Shown here one piece after another: positions 8,114 to 15,366 of a stretch of 45,773 nt of DNA. Made by a program: the position numbers and the translations under genes. Under the pieces are notes generated by a model. The model saw only the letters and a list, made by a program, of their open reading frames with translations. It searched no databases and was not told the origin of the DNA. Source of the stretch: Streptomyces antioxidans (GTDB lineage: Bacteria; Actinomycetota; Actinomycetes; Streptomycetales; Streptomycetaceae); contig NZ_LAKD02000012.1 in the NCBI RefSeq assembly GCF_000968685.2, positions 1 through 45,773 on the forward strand, written 5' to 3'. How positions within the stretch are numbered: position 1 is the first letter of the stretch; every line of letters starts with the position of its first letter.

Positions 8114-9427
8114 TCAGCCCTCCCTCAGCACATCGGCCAGCACCCGCGCCGCCCGCTCCACCTCGGCGAAGCCCGTATAGAGCGGGGTGAAGCCGAAGCG
8201 CAGCACATCGGGGCGCCGGAAGTCGCCCACGACACCGCGCCGCACCAGCTCCGTCATCACCTCTCCGGCCCCTCCGGCCTCCGCGGTCACCCCGGCGCCC
8301 CCAGGCTCCCCGGCCTCCCCCGCCGCCGCGCACCGCAGGGCCACTTGGCTGCCGCGCTCGGCGTGTGCGGTGGGGGTGATCGACCGGACGCGGCCCGCCG
8401 GGACATAGCGCTCGACGCAGCGGAGGAAGAAGTCCGTCAGCGCCAGGCTCTTGGCCCTGACGTCCTCGATCGGCACGTCGTCCCACACCTCGAGCGCGGC
8501 CTCCAGCGCCAGCATCGAGAGGATGTCCGGGGTGCCGACGCGGCCGCGGACCGCGCCGCCGGCCGGGGTGTAGGCGGAGGCCATGCCGAAGGGGTCGGCA
8601 TGCGAGTTCCAGCCGGGCAGCGGCGAGTCGAAGCGGGGCTGATGGGCCCGGGCGACATACAGATACGCGGGCGCGCCGGGCCCGCCGTTGAGGTACTTGT
8701 AGGTGCAGCCCACCGCGAGGTCCACCCCATGGGCGTCCAGCCCGACCGGCAGGGCGCCCGCGCTGTGGCACAGGTCCCACACCACGAGCGCGCCCGCCGC
8801 GTGCACGGCGGCCGTGGTCCCGGGCAGGTCATGGAGGCGGCCGGTGCGGTAGTCCACGTGGTTCACGAGCACGACCGCGGTGCGGGCGCCGACGGCGGCC
8901 GGGACGTCGCCCGCGGCCACCGGGAGCACGGTGCAGCCGGTCATCCGGGCGGCGGACTCGGCGATATAGCCGTCGGTGGGGAAGGTGGCCTCGTCAACCA
9001 GGATCTGATCGCGGTGGGCGCCGCGCTGCTGGGCGATCCGTACGGCCGCGACCACCGCCTTGAAGACGTTCACGCTGGTCGAGTCGCCCACCACGACCTG
9101 GCCGGGGCCTGCGCCGATGAGCCGGGCGACGCGGTCGCCGATCCGCTCCGGCGCGGTCCACCAGCCGCTCTCCTCCCAGGAGCGGATGCGCAGCTCACCC
9201 CATTCGCGGGCGACCACATCGGCCAGCCGGGGCGGGACGGCGCGGGGCAGCGCGCCCAGTGAGTTGCCGTCGAGGTAGACCGTGTCGTCGAGGGTGAAGG
9301 CGGCGCGCTTGGCGCGCAGCGGATCGGCCGCGTCGAGCCCGGCGGCCTCGTCGGCCAAGGCGGTCCGCTCGGGCCCGATCGGCTCGCCGCCAGCCGCCTC
9401 CGCCGTGGGAATCGTCGCGTCAGACAT
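8114..9427 (-). CDS. kynU: Kynureninase
   Basis: A 437-residue PLP-dependent enzyme cleaving kynurenine to anthranilate and alanine. Conserved blocks include YLDGNSLG, ADVVAREWGE, DSTSVNVFK, LVNHVDYRTG, VVWDLCHSAGALP, and the PLP-lysine segment GCTYKYLNGGPG (Lys near 242), followed by GWNSHADPF. The ATG at 9427 is chosen because the protein then begins MSDATIPT and overlaps the dioxygenase end by 8 bp (9420-9427); the longer upstream frame is shadow. An Ala/Gly/Glu-rich insertion (around residues 365-390) interrupts the C-terminal domain before ELVRRGVVGDFRRPD. It is coupled to both neighbours in a kynurenine operon. Confidence 0.93.
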   Translation of the reverse strand: MSDATIPTAEAAGGEPIGPERTALADEAAGLDAADPLRAKRAAFTLDDTVYLDGNSLGALPRAVPPRLADVVAREWGELRIRSWEESGWWTAPERIGDRVARLIGAGPGQVVVGDSTSVNVFKAVVAAVRIAQQRGAHRDQILVDEATFPTDGYIAESAARMTGCTVLPVAAGDVPAAVGARTAVVLVNHVDYRTGRLHDLPGTTAAVHAAGALVVWDLCHSAGALPVGLDAHGVDLAVGCTYKYLNGGPGAPAYLYVARAHQPRFDSPLPGWNSHADPFGMASAYTPAGGAVRGRVGTPDILSMLALEAALEVWDDVPIEDVRAKSLALTDFFLRCVERYVPAGRVRSITPTAHAERGSQVALRCAAAGEAGEPGGAGVTAEAGGAGEVMTELVRRGVVGDFRRPDVLRFGFTPLYTGFAEVERAARVLADVLREG

Positions 9428-10262
9428 GGCTGCGCGCCGTCCACAGCTCGGGGAAGACGTTCTTGGCCGCGCGCTTCTCCAGCCAGGCGACCCCGGCCGA
9501 GCCGCCCGTACCGGTCTTGGAGCCCATCGCCCGCCGGGTCGCCACCAGGTGGTCATTGCGCCAGCGCCACACCAGCTCGGCGACCTCGGTGAGCGCCTCG
9601 CCGAGCCGGGTCAGCTCGCTGTCGCGCGGGCCGGCGTAGATCTCCTCCCAGACCCGCTCCACCCCCGGGTCCGGTTCATGGCGCACGGCGGGGTCGCGGG
9701 CCAGCACCGCGGCCGGGACGGCGAGGCCGCGGCGCGCGAGATGGCGCAGCACCTCGTCGTAGAGGCTGGGCTCGGTCAGCGCCTTCTCCAGTTCGGCGTG
9801 GACCCGCGGCGCGCCCCGGTGCGGGACGAGCATGGACGCGGACTTCTCACCGAGCAGGAACTCCAGCCGCCGGTACATCGCCGACTGGAAGCCGGAGCCC
9901 TCGCCGAGCGCGGAGCGGTACGCGTTGAACTGGCCGGGGGTGAGATGGGCCAGCGGCGTCCACGAGGCGTTGAGCGACTCCAGCTCGTACGCCGAGCGCT
10001 GGAGCGCGGCCATCGCGGTGGGCAGATCGTCCTCGCGCAGCGCCTGCGCGGCGGTCTCCCACTCATGGACGATGACGGTGAACCACAGCTCCATGACCTG
10101 GGTGGTGACCAGGAACACCATCTCGCCGGGGTCGTCGGAGAGGGGATGCTGGAGGTGGGTGAGCACGGACGCCTGGACGTAGTCCTCGTACGGCGTGGTG
10201 CCGTCGAAGTCCAGATTCGGGGCGTCGGACTCGGCGTGATCGGGGACAGGCTGCTGCGACAT
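9420..10262 (-). CDS. kynA: Tryptophan 2,3-dioxygenase
   Basis: A 280-residue haem dioxygenase opening the indole ring of tryptophan to N-formylkynurenine. The start at 10262 is supported by AGGAGA 6-7 nt upstream; a frame reaching 10433 lacks support. Family landmarks: TPYEDYVQ, MVFLVTTQVMELWF, GFQSAMYRRLEFLLG (substrate-carboxylate Arg), and HLVATRRAMG followed by GTGGSAGVAWL, where His238 should be the proximal haem ligand. Odd feature: the position of the distal His of characterised enzymes (H55 in Xanthomonas, in HQ..ELW) is Thr54 here, nearer the situation in IDO, which has Ser. First gene of the kynurenine operon; a 15-bp palindrome sits in its leader. Confidence 0.9.
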   Translation of the reverse strand: MSQQPVPDHAESDAPNLDFDGTTPYEDYVQASVLTHLQHPLSDDPGEMVFLVTTQVMELWFTVIVHEWETAAQALREDDLPTAMAALQRSAYELESLNASWTPLAHLTPGQFNAYRSALGEGSGFQSAMYRRLEFLLGEKSASMLVPHRGAPRVHAELEKALTEPSLYDEVLRHLARRGLAVPAAVLARDPAVRHEPDPGVERVWEEIYAGPRDSELTRLGEALTEVAELVWRWRNDHLVATRRAMGSKTGTGGSAGVAWLEKRAAKNVFPELWTARSHV

Positions 10263-10282
10263 CGCGTCTCCTGAGTACTGCT

Positions 10283-10297
10283 CGCTACCGGGTAGCG
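10283..10297. promoter_or_regulatory. Palindrome CGCTACC-G-GGTAGCG in the kynA leader
   Basis: A perfect 7+1+7 palindrome lies 21-35 bp upstream of the tryptophan dioxygenase start, just before its ribosome site. It could be an operator or a small leader hairpin controlling the kynurenine operon. No regulator gene is adjacent, so the cognate protein is unknown. Confidence 0.4.
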
Positions 10298-10406
10298 GTC
10301 CGCCCCTTCCTTTCGGTCTCGGAGCCCCGGTCCCCTCGGGACCCACAGCCGAAGGGGCCCCAAACCGCATCATCCGCGCAGCACGGACAATCGGCAAGTA
10401 CGGAAG

Positions 10407-10439
10407 GGGCCTGTGGGGCATAACACACCCCACAGGCCC
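10407..10439 (-). terminator. Hairpin terminator after the DUF3151 gene
   Basis: Perfect 12-bp arms gggcctgtgggg (10407-10418) and ccccacaggccc (10428-10439) enclose a 9-nt loop, 42-74 nt past the stop of the leftward gene ending at 10481. There is no U-tract, as is usual in Streptomyces. Confidence 0.7.
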
Positions 10440-10480
10440 GGTGCGCCTCCCGCTGTCCCAGCGGATCAGCGGAGGGGAGA

Positions 10481-10894
10481 TCAGGAGAGCGTGTCCGCCG
10501 CGGTCGGGGAGCTCTCCCGCAGGAAGGTCGAGCAGCGCTCGTACTCCTCCTGCTCGCCGATGGACTGTGCGGCGCGCGCGAGCGCGTGCAGGGCGCGCAG
10601 GAAGCCCCGGTTGGGCTCGTGCTCGAAGGGCACCGGACCGTGGCCCTTCCAGCCGCTGCGGCGCAGGGCGTCGAGCCCGCGGTGGTAGCCGGTGCGGGCG
10701 TACGCGTAGGACTCGACCACCCGGCCGGACTCGAACGCCTCGTCGGCGAGCTGCGCCCAGGCGAGCGAGGAGGCCGGGTACTTCGCGGCGACCTCGGCCG
10801 GGGCCGCGCCGGAGGCGAGCAGTTCGCGCGGCTCCGGGTCATCGGGCAGATGGGTCGGGGGCGGTCCCCCGAGCAGGTTCTCGTGAATGGCCAT
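10481..10894 (-). CDS. DUF3151 family protein
   Basis: A 137-residue conserved actinobacterial protein of unknown function. It begins MAIHENLLGGPPPTHLPDDP and is rich in Ala and helix formers; SSLAWAQLADEAFESGRVVESYAYARTGYHRGLDALRR looks like a TPR-like helical hairpin. There are no catalytic motifs, signal peptide or membrane segments. The name rests on recognising the conserved pattern (NLLGGPPPT, GYHRGLD, WKGHGPVPFEHEPNRGFL). It stands alone between kynA and the DHA2 exporter and has its own hairpin terminator. Confidence 0.85.
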   Translation of the reverse strand: MAIHENLLGGPPPTHLPDDPEPRELLASGAAPAEVAAKYPASSLAWAQLADEAFESGRVVESYAYARTGYHRGLDALRRSGWKGHGPVPFEHEPNRGFLRALHALARAAQSIGEQEEYERCSTFLRESSPTAADTLS

Positions 10895-10957
10895 GGGTTC
10901 CAGTCTGCCTGGTCCCGGGGCCCACCCGACACGCTCAAGCCATGAGGGGGACGCGGG

Positions 10958-12547
10958 TCAGGTACGGGGGCTTCGCTCGCCCGGGTCCAGGGGCGGCGCG
11001 GACACCCCGCAGTGGTAGGCGCACTCGGGGCGGCACGGCGGCCCGGCCGCCCGCGCGACGCCCCCGGCGCCCTCCACGGGCACCGCACCCTCCGCACCCT
11101 CCGCGCCCTCCGCGGCCCCGGCTCTCCCGGGCTCCGCGCCCACCCCGGCGCCCGCCTGCTCCAGCGCGTCCGAGCGCACCGTGCGCCAGGCGAGGAGCGC
11201 CCCCAGCACCAGCACCCCCGCACAGATGGGCATCGCCCGCCGGAAGGTGCTCGAGAAGGCGTCCGCCGATCGGTACGCCTCCGGGCCCATCCCCGCGAGC
11301 AGCGGCAGCGCCGCCACCGCGACCAGCCCGGCCGCCCGGGCCGCCGCGTTGTTCACACCGCTGGCCAGACCCGCGCGGGCGACGTCCACCGAGGCCAGCA
11401 CGGTCGCGGTGAGCGGGGCGACCACCACGACCATGCCCAGGCCCAGCACCAGCAGCGCGGGCAGGATGTCCCGCCAGTACACCGCCCCCACCCCGGCCCG
11501 GGTCATCAGCAGCATCCCCGCCGCGCACAGCAGCGGGCCGACGGTCAGCGGGATCCGGGGGCCGATGCGCTTGCCCAGCTCCCCCGAACGGGCCGACAGC
11601 AGCAGCATCAGCGTGGTCGTCGGCAGCAGCGCGGTACCGGCGGCGAGCGCGGAGTAGCCGACGACCACCTGGAGGTCGAGCACCGAGAGGAAGAAGAAGC
11701 CGCCGAAGGCCGCGTAGACGCACAGGGTCACCACATTGACGGCGCTGAACTGGCGGGAGGCGAAGATGGACAGCGGCAGCATCGGCTCCCGAAGCCTCCG
11801 CTCCACGGCGATGAAGACCGCCCCCAGCGCCAGCCCGGCGACGCCCGGAATCACCACGGCGGGCGAGGCGCCCCGCTGCGGCGCGGCGATCAGCGCATAG
11901 GTGACCAGGGCGAGGGCCGCCGCGCCCAGCACGGCGCCGAGGATGTCGAACCGGCCGTGCGCCCGCGGATCGCGGGTCTCCGGTACGTGGCGCAAAGCGA
12001 CCGGCACACACACCGCCGCCAGCGGCACATTGATGAAGAACACCCAGCGCCAGCCGGGCCCGTCCACCAGCCAGCCGCCGAGGAACGGCCCGATCGCCGC
12101 CCCGATTCCGCCGAAGCCGGACCACAGCCCGATCGCCCGCGCCCGGTCATCGGGGTGGATCACCGACTGGATCAGCGCCAGCGACCCGGGGGTGAGCAGC
12201 GCCCCGCCGATGCCCTGGAACGCCCGCGCGGCGATCAGCACCCCGGCGTTCGGCGCCAGCCCGCACACCAGCGAGGCCAGCGCGAACCACACCACCCCGA
12301 TCACGAACACCCGCCGCCGCCCGAACCGGTCCCCGAGCGCCCCGCCGAGCAGGATCAGCCCGGCGAGGGTGAGCATGTAGGCGTTGACGGTCCACTGCAG
12401 TACGGGGAGGTCGGCGCCCAGGTCGAGCCCGATGCGCGGCAGGGCGACATTGACGACGGTGCTGTCGAGCAGGGCCATGGCGGAACCCAGCACCGTGGTG
12501 AACACCAGCCAGCGCCCGGCCGCCGCGGTTAGCCGCACACCTGCCAT
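10958..12547 (-). CDS. DHA2-family MFS drug exporter (EmrB/QacA type)
   Basis: A 529-residue integral membrane protein with about 14 hydrophobic segments, expected to export drugs or metabolites by proton antiport. Diagnostic motifs are the domain start FTTVLGSAMALLDSTVVNVALP, motif A GDRFGRRRVF, and GGWLVDGPGWRWVFFINVPL. The C-terminal tail after the last helix is unusual: Ala/Glu/Gly low complexity encoded by three 9-bp DNA repeats (11086-11112), then a Cys-rich motif CRPECAYHCGVSAPPLDP. ATG at 12547 with GGGGGATC upstream. It is monocistronic with no adjacent regulator, so the substrate is unknown. Confidence 0.9.
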   Translation of the reverse strand: MAGVRLTAAAGRWLVFTTVLGSAMALLDSTVVNVALPRIGLDLGADLPVLQWTVNAYMLTLAGLILLGGALGDRFGRRRVFVIGVVWFALASLVCGLAPNAGVLIAARAFQGIGGALLTPGSLALIQSVIHPDDRARAIGLWSGFGGIGAAIGPFLGGWLVDGPGWRWVFFINVPLAAVCVPVALRHVPETRDPRAHGRFDILGAVLGAAALALVTYALIAAPQRGASPAVVIPGVAGLALGAVFIAVERRLREPMLPLSIFASRQFSAVNVVTLCVYAAFGGFFFLSVLDLQVVVGYSALAAGTALLPTTTLMLLLSARSGELGKRIGPRIPLTVGPLLCAAGMLLMTRAGVGAVYWRDILPALLVLGLGMVVVVAPLTATVLASVDVARAGLASGVNNAAARAAGLVAVAALPLLAGMGPEAYRSADAFSSTFRRAMPICAGVLVLGALLAWRTVRSDALEQAGAGVGAEPGRAGAAEGAEGAEGAVPVEGAGGVARAAGPPCRPECAYHCGVSAPPLDPGERSPRT

Positions 12548-12598
12548 ACCTGGATGATCCCCCGGTCAGCGCCCCCGGGGCCAGCCCAGAACGCAAAC

Positions 12599-12636
12599 GG
12601 GCCCGGCGACTCGCCGCGAGGCGAGAGGCCGGGCCC
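12599..12636 (-). terminator. Hairpin terminator after fba
   Basis: Arms gggcccggc (12599-12607) and gccgggccc (12628-12636) with an inner tcgcc/ggcga stem form a strong two-part hairpin 20-57 nt past the fba stop at 12656. It lies before the start region of the next leftward gene. Confidence 0.75.
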
Positions 12637-12655
12637 GAGTGGCCGAGCCGATGAA

Positions 12656-13678
12656 CTACTTCAGCTTGGTCCCGGTGGACCGAAGATTCCCACAGGCCTT
12701 GGTGACCCGCTCGGCCATCCCCGCCTCGGCCAGCTTCCCCCAGCTCCGCGGGTCGTACGTCTTCTTGTTGCCGACCTCGCCGTCGACCTTCAGCACCCCG
12801 TCGTAGTTGCGGAACATATGGTCCGCGATCGGGCGGGTGAAGGCGTACTGGGTGTCCGTGTCGAGGTTCATCTTCACCACGCCGTTCTCCAGCGCGGTGC
12901 GGATCTCCTGCTCCGTGGAGCCGGAACCGCCGTGGAAGACGAAGAAGAACGGGTCCTGCTTGCCGTACTTCGCGCCCACACCGTCCTGGAGGTCACGCAG
13001 CAGCTCCGGGCGGAGGACGACATTGCCCGGCTTGTAGACGCCGTGGACATTGCCGAAGGACGCGGCCAGCAGGTAGCGGCCCTTGTCACCCAGGCCCAGG
13101 GCCTCGGCGGTGCGCAGGGCGTCGTCCACCGTCGTGTACAGCTTGTCGTTGATCTCGTGGGTGACGCCGTCCTCCTCGCCACCGGTCGGGGTGATCTCGA
13201 CCTCGAGGATGATCTTCGCCTTGACCGCCTCGGCCAGCAGCTCCTGCGCGATGGCGAGGTTGTCGGCGAGAGTCTCGGCGGAGCCGTCCCACATATGGGA
13301 CTGGAACAGCGGGTTCTGGCCCTTGGCGACGCGCTCCTGCGAGATCTTGAGCAACGGACGGACATAGCCGTCCAGCTTGTCCTTCGGGCAGTGATCGGTG
13401 TGGAGGGCGATGTTGACCGGGTACTTCTCGGCCACGACATGCGCGAACTCGGCGAGGCCGACCGCACCGGTCACCATGTCCTTCTTGTACTGGCCACCCA
13501 GGAACTCGGCACCACCGGTGGAGATCTGGACGATGCCGTCGCTCTCCGCCTCGGCGAAGCCGCGCAGGGCGGCGTGCAGAGTCTGCGTCGAGGTCACGTT
13601 GATCGCCGGGTAGGCGAACTTGCCCGCCTTCGCCCGGTCGAGCATCTCGTTGTAGATCTCAGGGGATGCGATGGGCAT
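12656..13678 (-). CDS. fbaA: Class II fructose-bisphosphate aldolase
   Basis: A 340-residue zinc-dependent aldolase interconverting fructose 1,6-bisphosphate with glyceraldehyde 3-phosphate and dihydroxyacetone phosphate in glycolysis and gluconeogenesis. It begins MPIASPEIYNEMLDRAKAGKFAYPAINVTS. The metal site is in NIALHTDHCPKD, with further ligands in EVEITPTGGEEDG and FGNVHGVYKPG, and the phosphate loop is FHGGSGSTEQEI. Length is normal. AAGGAG lies 8-9 nt upstream of the ATG. The adjacent pyrE gene and an intervening parS site are characteristic of this locus in Streptomyces. Confidence 0.97.
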   Translation of the reverse strand: MPIASPEIYNEMLDRAKAGKFAYPAINVTSTQTLHAALRGFAEAESDGIVQISTGGAEFLGGQYKKDMVTGAVGLAEFAHVVAEKYPVNIALHTDHCPKDKLDGYVRPLLKISQERVAKGQNPLFQSHMWDGSAETLADNLAIAQELLAEAVKAKIILEVEITPTGGEEDGVTHEINDKLYTTVDDALRTAEALGLGDKGRYLLAASFGNVHGVYKPGNVVLRPELLRDLQDGVGAKYGKQDPFFFVFHGGSGSTEQEIRTALENGVVKMNLDTDTQYAFTRPIADHMFRNYDGVLKVDGEVGNKKTYDPRSWGKLAEAGMAERVTKACGNLRSTGTKLK

Positions 13679-13815
13679 CTGACCGCTCCTTGTATGTGCG
13701 GGTTAGTCGTACTTGGCCCTGACCTAGGGGCGACGTCATCGTCGGGGCCATAATCCCAGACTCCGCCGATTGCTCCACACGGCGCACGCCGAGACCACAC
13801 GGACGGGGGTGGGTG

Positions 13816-13829
13816 GTTTCACGTGAAAC
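13816..13829. promoter_or_regulatory. parS: parS, ParB-binding centromere site
   Basis: GTTTCACGTGAAAC is an exact match to the 14-bp parS consensus used by ParB in Streptomyces and is the core of the Bacillus site. The perfect palindrome extends to 16 bp (13815-13830). It lies in the 176-bp gap between pyrE and fba, 26 bp beyond the pyrE stop. Streptomyces parS sites cluster around oriC, so this places the window in the origin region. Confidence 0.93.
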
Positions 13830-13854
13830 CCCCCGCCTCCCCAGACCGCGTGAC

Positions 13855-14394
13855 TCAGCTCAGCCCGAGGTCGGCGAGCGAGTACGCCGGGAGGTACGGC
13901 AGCCCGGCGTCCGCGATCGCGGGCGCGGCGCCGCGCTCGACGATCGTCGCGACCGCGACGACCTCCGCACCCGCCTCCCGTGCCGCCTCCACCGCGGTCA
14001 GCGGTGAACCACCGGTGGTGGAGGTGTCCTCGACCACCAGCACCCGGCGGCCCGCGATGTCCGGGCCCTCGATCCGCCGCTGCATACCGTGGGTCTTCTG
14101 GGCCTTGCGCACCACGAAGGCATCGAGCCGACGCCCGCGCGCGGCGGCGGCGTGCAGCATGGACGTGGCCACCGGGTCGGCGCCCAGCGTCAGCCCGCCC
14201 ACCGCGTCGTACTCCAGCTCGGCCGTGGTCTCGAGCATGACCTGTCCGACCAGCGGCGCGGCCTCGGCGTCCAGAGTGATCCGGCGCAGGTCGATGTAGT
14301 AGTCGGCCTCACGCCCGGAGGAGAGGGTCACCTTGCCGTGGACCACGGCCTTGTCCTTGATCTGTCGCAGCAGGGCGTCACGGGCATCGCTCAT
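13855..14394 (-). CDS. pyrE: Orotate phosphoribosyltransferase
   Basis: A 179-residue enzyme joining orotate to PRPP to give orotidine monophosphate in pyrimidine synthesis. The PRPP-binding loop is VLVVEDTSTTGGS, and other conserved parts are HGKVTLSSGREADYYIDLRR, GGLTLGADPVATSM and FVVRKAQKTHG. The start is taken at ATG 14394 (MSDARDALL), as in relatives; ATG 14400 gives MRMSDA and cannot be excluded. It lies away from the other pyr genes, as usual in Streptomyces, next to fba. Confidence 0.94.
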   Translation of the reverse strand: MSDARDALLRQIKDKAVVHGKVTLSSGREADYYIDLRRITLDAEAAPLVGQVMLETTAELEYDAVGGLTLGADPVATSMLHAAAARGRRLDAFVVRKAQKTHGMQRRIEGPDIAGRRVLVVEDTSTTGGSPLTAVEAAREAGAEVVAVATIVERGAAPAIADAGLPYLPAYSLADLGLS

Positions 14395-14483
14395 GCGCAT
14401 GAGCTTATGCGGTGGCCCTCGGAACCCCCCAAGCCGCTCCACACCGTGAGATCGAGCGCGTCAGCGTGAGACCGGGACCGCAC

Positions 14484-14526
14484 CAGTCGACGAACCGAAC
14501 CGCGTCAGTCGACGAACCGACCGCGT
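14484..14526. repeat. Two-copy 21-22 bp tandem repeat at the 3' end of the epimerase gene
   Basis: Two adjacent copies begin CAGTCGACGAACCGA and end CCGCGT (14484-14505 and 14506-14526), differing by one inserted A. The second copy runs into the stop codon of the leftward epimerase gene. Confidence 0.85.
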
Positions 14527-15347
14527 CAGGCCAGTGTGCGCCAGGTCCAGGTCATGGCGATCTCCAGCGGATCGATGGGGGTGACCAGCCGTGGCAGGAG
14601 GTTGAGGCCATTGGGCGGGCCGGACTGCGGTTCCACGCACACCGCCTCCGCCTGCTCGTCGTAGACGACCACCCACTCCGTCCGGCTGGTGACCTTCAGC
14701 TCCAGCCGACCGGGCCAGGTGAGCGTGACGTCCACCCCTTGCGGCATCCCGAAGCAGTCGTCCCAGGGGCCGGGCTTCGGCGCGATCCGGCGGCCGGTGG
14801 GGAGGTGGTCCTCGCCGCGCTCCTCCTGCCATGCGGCGTCGAAGGCGATCTCGGCACCGGGGCCGCCGTCGCCGAGGTTCCGCAGGAACCATGGATGCCA
14901 GCCCGCCTGCGCCGGGAAGGAGTCGCCCTCGGTCTCCACGCTCATGGTGACGGTCAGGCTGCCCGGGGCGAGCTCGAAGGCCTGGGTGACCCGGCCCTCG
15001 TACGGCCAGGGGTCGGCGAGGTCGTAGGTGAAGGCCGCGCTGGACTCCCCCGCGCTGACGGGGGCCCATGCGACGTTCCGGCCGGTGCCGTGGATCGCGT
15101 GCGGCGGGGAGTTGACGGGCAGTTGGTGGATCCGCCCGCCGTTGCGGAACCGGCCGAGGCCGGTCCGGCCGCACCACGGCACCATCGGGAACGACCCGAA
15201 CCGCGGGCCCTGCCGCAGCAGCTCCGTACCGCCGATGCGCAGTGAGCCGATACGGCAGCCGCTCTCGGGTGAGACGGTCAGCTCGGCGTCCCCGGCGGTC
15301 AGCCGTACGCCCTTGGTCTCCGTTGTGTCTTCGGTGGTCACAAACAC
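14526..15347 (-). CDS. Aldose 1-epimerase-like protein
   Basis: A 273-residue protein with the galactose mutarotase-like beta-sandwich fold. Conserved parts include SGCRIGSLRIGGTELL, GSFPMVPWCGRTGLGRF, the catalytic-type His in PPHAIHGTGRN, AGWHPWF (second active-site His) and VCVEPQSGPPNGLN (active-site Glu). It probably interconverts sugar anomers in the cytoplasm; the substrate is not evident. The start is GTG at 15347, with GTG at 15341 as alternative. The gene is just upstream of pyrE in the same direction but 131 bp apart, with a tandem repeat in the gap. Confidence 0.87.
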   Translation of the reverse strand: MFVTTEDTTETKGVRLTAGDAELTVSPESGCRIGSLRIGGTELLRQGPRFGSFPMVPWCGRTGLGRFRNGGRIHQLPVNSPPHAIHGTGRNVAWAPVSAGESSAAFTYDLADPWPYEGRVTQAFELAPGSLTVTMSVETEGDSFPAQAGWHPWFLRNLGDGGPGAEIAFDAAWQEERGEDHLPTGRRIAPKPGPWDDCFGMPQGVDVTLTWPGRLELKVTSRTEWVVVYDEQAEAVCVEPQSGPPNGLNLLPRLVTPIDPLEIAMTWTWRTLA

Positions 15348-15366
15348 CGAGCCTATGCGCCCTGGC

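Noticed and set aside
7217..10262. Part of an actinomycin-type biosynthetic cluster
   Set aside because: Kynurenine genes are present, but no peptide synthetase, carrier or methyltransferase genes flank them.
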